A stretch of 64,000 nt of DNA from contig NZ_CP076563.1 in NCBI RefSeq assembly GCF_044357945.1, positions 1,240,001-1,304,000 on the forward strand. The letters run 5' to 3'. This DNA is from QAND01 sp003150225 (GTDB taxonomy: Bacteria; Bacillota; Clostridia; Christensenellales; QAND01). The notes under the pieces are model-generated. The model was not told where the DNA came from. It was given only the letters and a program-made list of their open reading frames with translations, and ran no database searches. Numbering within the stretch: the first letter of the stretch is position 1; the number at the start of each line of letters is the position of its first letter. Position numbers and translations under genes: made by a program. Below, in pieces: positions 59,414 through 64,000 of the stretch.

Positions 59414-59440
59414 CTATTAGTAAATTACTAATTTACTAAA
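59414..59440 (-). promoter_or_regulatory. AT-rich inverted repeat upstream of DUF6530 gene
   Basis: TTAGTAAATTACTAA (59417-59431) is a perfect palindrome of 15 bases with a second TTTACTAAA overlap, just upstream of the start. It may be the operator for a repressor of the DUF6530 operon; the AT content is unlike the surroundings. Confidence 0.45.
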
Positions 59441-59579
59441 TTTATATCATGCTGGCACCCTTTCGTCAAGGTCGGATGCTCGGCATGAAATTCCAATCTT
59501 TCCGGCGCAAACCCTCTTGAATACGGGACAAAAGCGTGCTACCATAATCATACAGAATTTTTTGAGGAGTGGATCTACC

Positions 59580-59717
59580 ATGGCTGGATTTGACAACAAG
59601 TTCTCTGGTAAGGTAGGCGGCCGGATGGATGATCTGATGGCCACCCTGAAGAAGAACAAGGAAGCCGCCACAAAGAAGGAAGCGGAAAAGAAAGAAGAAA
59701 AAAAGGAAGATAAATAA
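59580..59717 (+). CDS. Small charged protein of 45 residues
   Basis: MAGFDNKFSGKVGGRMDDLM then Lys/Glu-rich repeats (KKEAEKKEEKKEDK). GAGGAG ten bases upstream and a strong terminator right after support a real short gene. It may be an intrinsically disordered or helical protein. Homologues of such short FSGKVGG-type proteins occur in Clostridia without known function. It is convergent with gyrA. Confidence 0.65.
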   Translation: MAGFDNKFSGKVGGRMDDLMATLKKNKEAATKKEAEKKEEKKEDK

Positions 59718-59722
59718 CCTGG

Positions 59723-59752
59723 AAAAACGCCGGCGTCTGCCGGCGTTTTTCT
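59723..59752 (+). terminator. Terminator after the 45-residue gene
   Basis: AAAACGCCGGC-GTCT-GCCGGCGTTTTT; near-perfect and on both strands. Confidence 0.85.
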
Positions 59753-59782
59753 TTGATCCAGTGATGGCGCCGCCGTCCAAAC

Positions 59783-59813
59783 AAAAAAGAGGAGCGTCTG
59801 CTCCTCTTTTTTG
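59783..59813 (-). terminator. Terminator after gyrA
   Basis: AAAAAAGAGGAGC-GTCT-GCTCCTCTTTTTT, followed on the minus strand by T-rich sequence. Twelve bases beyond the gyrA stop. Confidence 0.85.
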
Positions 59814-59826
59814 CATCTATTTTTTT

Positions 59827-62295
<2,469 letters not shown>

Positions 62296-62299
62296 AACA

Positions 62300-62656
62300 A
62301 TCCCTTCTCCCCCGGCAGGCTGAGCCTGCACCCCTTTTGCAACTGCTACACAGTTGCGGGGCAGTATAATGCTTCCATTTTGTACATCTTGCAGTACGGC
62401 AGGTTGAGCCCATGCTCGTTTTGTAACTGCTATGTAGTTGCGAGGGTGATCAAATCAATATTTTGCTGCTGGCCTCTATGGATTTCTAATCGCTGTCCTC
62501 CGCCCGCGGCAGGGATCCAAGCTTAGCCTGGCCAGCCAGTGCCCAGTTCCATTTTGCACGCCTCACGGCGTGTGGAGCGCCTCTATCCAAAGCTCTTGCC
62601 GATGGCTTCCTTAGGTTTCTAACCACTATCCCCCCGCCCGCGACATGTCAGCGACG
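62300..62656 (+). repeat. Block of palindromic repeats between gyrB and gyrA
   Basis: Three related units: one with GGCAGGCTGAGCCTGCACCC and CAACTGC-TACA-CAGTTGC (62309-62362), one at about 62393-62515 (GTTTTGTAACTGC...TAGTTGC, then TTGCTGCTGGCC and TTTCTAA...CCGCCCGCGGCA), and one at 62547-62655 (CCATTTTGCACGCC...GGCGTGTGG, GCCTCTA, CTTGCCGATGG, TTTCTAACC, CCCGCCCGCGACATGTCAGC). The last 45-50 bases of the last two align base for base with those after ychF on the minus strand. No protein gene is seen here. Confidence 0.7.
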
Positions 62657-62665
62657 ACCCGCCGC

Positions 62666-64000
62666 TTAGATGTCGAGGTTGGCCACCAATTTGGCGTTCT
62701 GCTCGATGAACTCCCTGCGGGGATCCACCTTATCGCCCATGAGCACCGAGAAGATTTCGTCGGCGGCCATGGCGTCCTCCAAGGATACCCGCAGCATGGT
62801 ACGGCTGTCGGGATCCATGGTGGTCTCCCAGAGCTGCTGTGGATTCATCTCTCCCAAACCCTTATACCGCTGGAGGTTGATGCCCTGGCGGCCGTATTCG
62901 TTGAGGTTTGCTTCCAGATCCTCGTCGGTATAAAAATAGGTTTCCTCCCGGCCTCGGGTCAGTTTATAGAGCGGCGGCTGGGCGATGTATACATGCCCCT
63001 CCTCAATGAGAGGACGCATATAGCGGTAGAAGAAGGTCAACAGCAGAATGCGGATATGGCTGCCGTCCACGTCGGCATCCGTCATGCAGATGATGCGATC
63101 ATAGCGCAGCTTAGAAAGATCAAACTCCTCGTCGATGCCGGCGCCAAAGGCGGTGATCATGGCTTTGATCTCCGCGTTGCTGAGGGTCTTATCCAACCGG
63201 GTTTTCTCCACGTTGAGGATCTTTCCCCGCAAAGGCAGGATGGCCTGGAAGCTCCGGTCCCGGCCCTGTTTGGCACTGCCGCCGGCGCTGTCCCCCTCCA
63301 CAATGAATATTTCGCAGCGGTTGGGATCCCGCTCGGAGCAGTCCGCCAATTTACCGGGAAGGGTTCCCGACTCCAGTGCGCTCTTGCGCAGGGTCAGTTC
63401 CCGCGCCTTCTTGGCGGCTTCACGAGCCCGTCGGGCGAGCAGGCACTTATCGGCAATTGCACGGGCCTCCTGGGGATGCTCCTCTAGATACTGGGCCAGA
63501 CCGGCGCTGACGGCGGCATCCACCATGGAACGGATCTCACTGTTGCCCAGCTTGGTCTTGGTCTGACCCTCAAACTGGGGATTGGTGAGCTTTACGCTGA
63601 TGACGGCGGTCATTCCCTCCCGCACGTCCTCCCCCGTGAGGTTGGCCTCGCCGCCCTTTAGGATGCCGTTGCGCTTGGCATAATCGTTGATGGCCCGGGT
63701 AACCCCAGTACGGAAACCCGCCAGGTGGGTGCCTCCCTCCATGGTGGCGATGTTGTTGGCAAAGGAATAGACATTCTCGGTATAGCTGTCGTTAAAGGTA
63801 AGAGCAACTTCCACGGTGCTGCTGTCCCGCCGTCCCTGCATGTAGATGGGAGGCTGGAACATGGGGGTACGAGCCCGGTCCAGATACTCCACATAGGAGA
63901 TTACCCCTCCCTCGTAATGGAAGATCTCGGATTTTTCCTGGCCCTGCCGCTCGTCGGTAAGGGTGATGCTGACCCCGCCGTTCAAAAACGCCAGCTCCCG
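62666..64000 (-). CDS. gyrB: DNA gyrase subunit B, C-terminal part (cut by window end)
   Basis: At least 444 residues, running off the right edge; the N-terminal ATPase start is outside. Visible: the transducer region (VSFSYVEYLDR-like ISYVEYLDRARTPMFQ), the TOPRIM domain with IFIVEGDSAGGSAKQGRDRSFQ, LPLRGKILNVE, MTDADVDGSHIRILLLTFFYRYM, and the tail QRYKGLGEMNPQQLWETTMDP with the C-terminal NAKLVANLDI. Normal order for GyrB. The stop is only 10 bases from the repeat block; gyrA lies downstream in the same orientation. Confidence 0.95.
   Translation of the reverse strand, partial: RELAFLNGGVSITLTDERQGQEKSEIFHYEGGVISYVEYLDRARTPMFQPPIYMQGRRDSSTVEVALTFNDSYTENVYSFANNIATMEGGTHLAGFRTGVTRAINDYAKRNGILKGGEANLTGEDVREGMTAVISVKLTNPQFEGQTKTKLGNSEIRSMVDAAVSAGLAQYLEEHPQEARAIADKCLLARRAREAAKKARELTLRKSALESGTLPGKLADCSERDPNRCEIFIVEGDSAGGSAKQGRDRSFQAILPLRGKILNVEKTRLDKTLSNAEIKAMITAFGAGIDEEFDLSKLRYDRIICMTDADVDGSHIRILLLTFFYRYMRPLIEEGHVYIAQPPLYKLTRGREETYFYTDEDLEANLNEYGRQGINLQRYKGLGEMNPQQLWETTMDPDSRTMLRVSLEDAMAADEIFSVLMGDKVDPRREFIEQNAKLVANLDI

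Overview
The window looks like the chromosome of a GC-rich member of the Clostridia, probably a gut anaerobe of the Oscillospiraceae or a related family. The reasons are strong GGAGG-type ribosome sites, frequent TTG and GTG starts, TTGACA/TATAAT-like promoters, a lone mannose-family EIIA, a Liv-type amino acid importer, an uncoupled molybdenum cofactor cluster and neighbouring gyrB and gyrA genes. Species cannot be named from this sequence.

Layout. 1-10.2 kb: lipoproteins, a CNNM/CorC-type membrane protein, a protein-tyrosine phosphatase, a membrane diguanylate cyclase, small regulators, two GNAT acetyltransferases, a NYN/LOTUS protein and an RlmD-type rRNA methyltransferase, mostly on the minus strand. 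10.3-18 kb: a YbhJ-type aconitase, a uracil permease behind an attenuator-like leader, tandem nitroreductases, an orphan EIIA-Man and an RpiR-type regulator. 18.3-23 kb: a complete branched-chain amino acid ABC importer (livJHMGF order). 23.3-31.4 kb: an exporter, a YbaK deacylase, a lipase-like hydrolase, a HAD phosphatase, alanine dehydrogenase, an M3 peptidase, and a Na/Pi cotransporter preceded by three TTAAA units at 11-bp spacing, a probable Pho box. 31.7-37.4 kb: molybdenum cofactor genes (moaB/mog facing moeA, a MoeA-binding-protein fusion, moaA, moaC, MOSC). 37.5-39.1 kb: a lipoprotein, uppP and a stranded ychF promoter and start.

39.1-52.4 kb is a 13.3-kb, visibly AT-richer integrative element. 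It has inserted into the first codons of ychF. The native ychF promoter, ribosome site and codons 1-5 remain at the left end (39053-39126), and the intact ychF reading frame restarts at the right end (52411) with synonymous first codons and a ribosome site supplied by the element. The element carries tyrosine integrase, excisionase, DnaC-like ATPase, RepA, MobC (no relaxase or conjugation apparatus is visible), a serine recombinase, and a minus-strand defence block: a membrane protein, type III restriction-modification Mod and Res, and an HTH-ImmA/IrrE metalloprotease overlapping a DUF4411 PIN-like protein. A 22-bp direct repeat near each end is probably the integrase arm site.

52.4-64 kb returns to host sequence: ychF, an MTA/SAH deaminase-type amidohydrolase, a DMT-GDPD-DMT operon, a GIY-YIG-like protein, a DUF6530 protein, a tiny charged protein, gyrA and the 3' two thirds or so of gyrB. 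A family of related intergenic palindromic repeats lies after livF, ald and ychF and between gyrB and gyrA. It appears to be a dispersed repeat family of this genome and is one of the more unusual signals here. The other is the promoter exchange at ychF.
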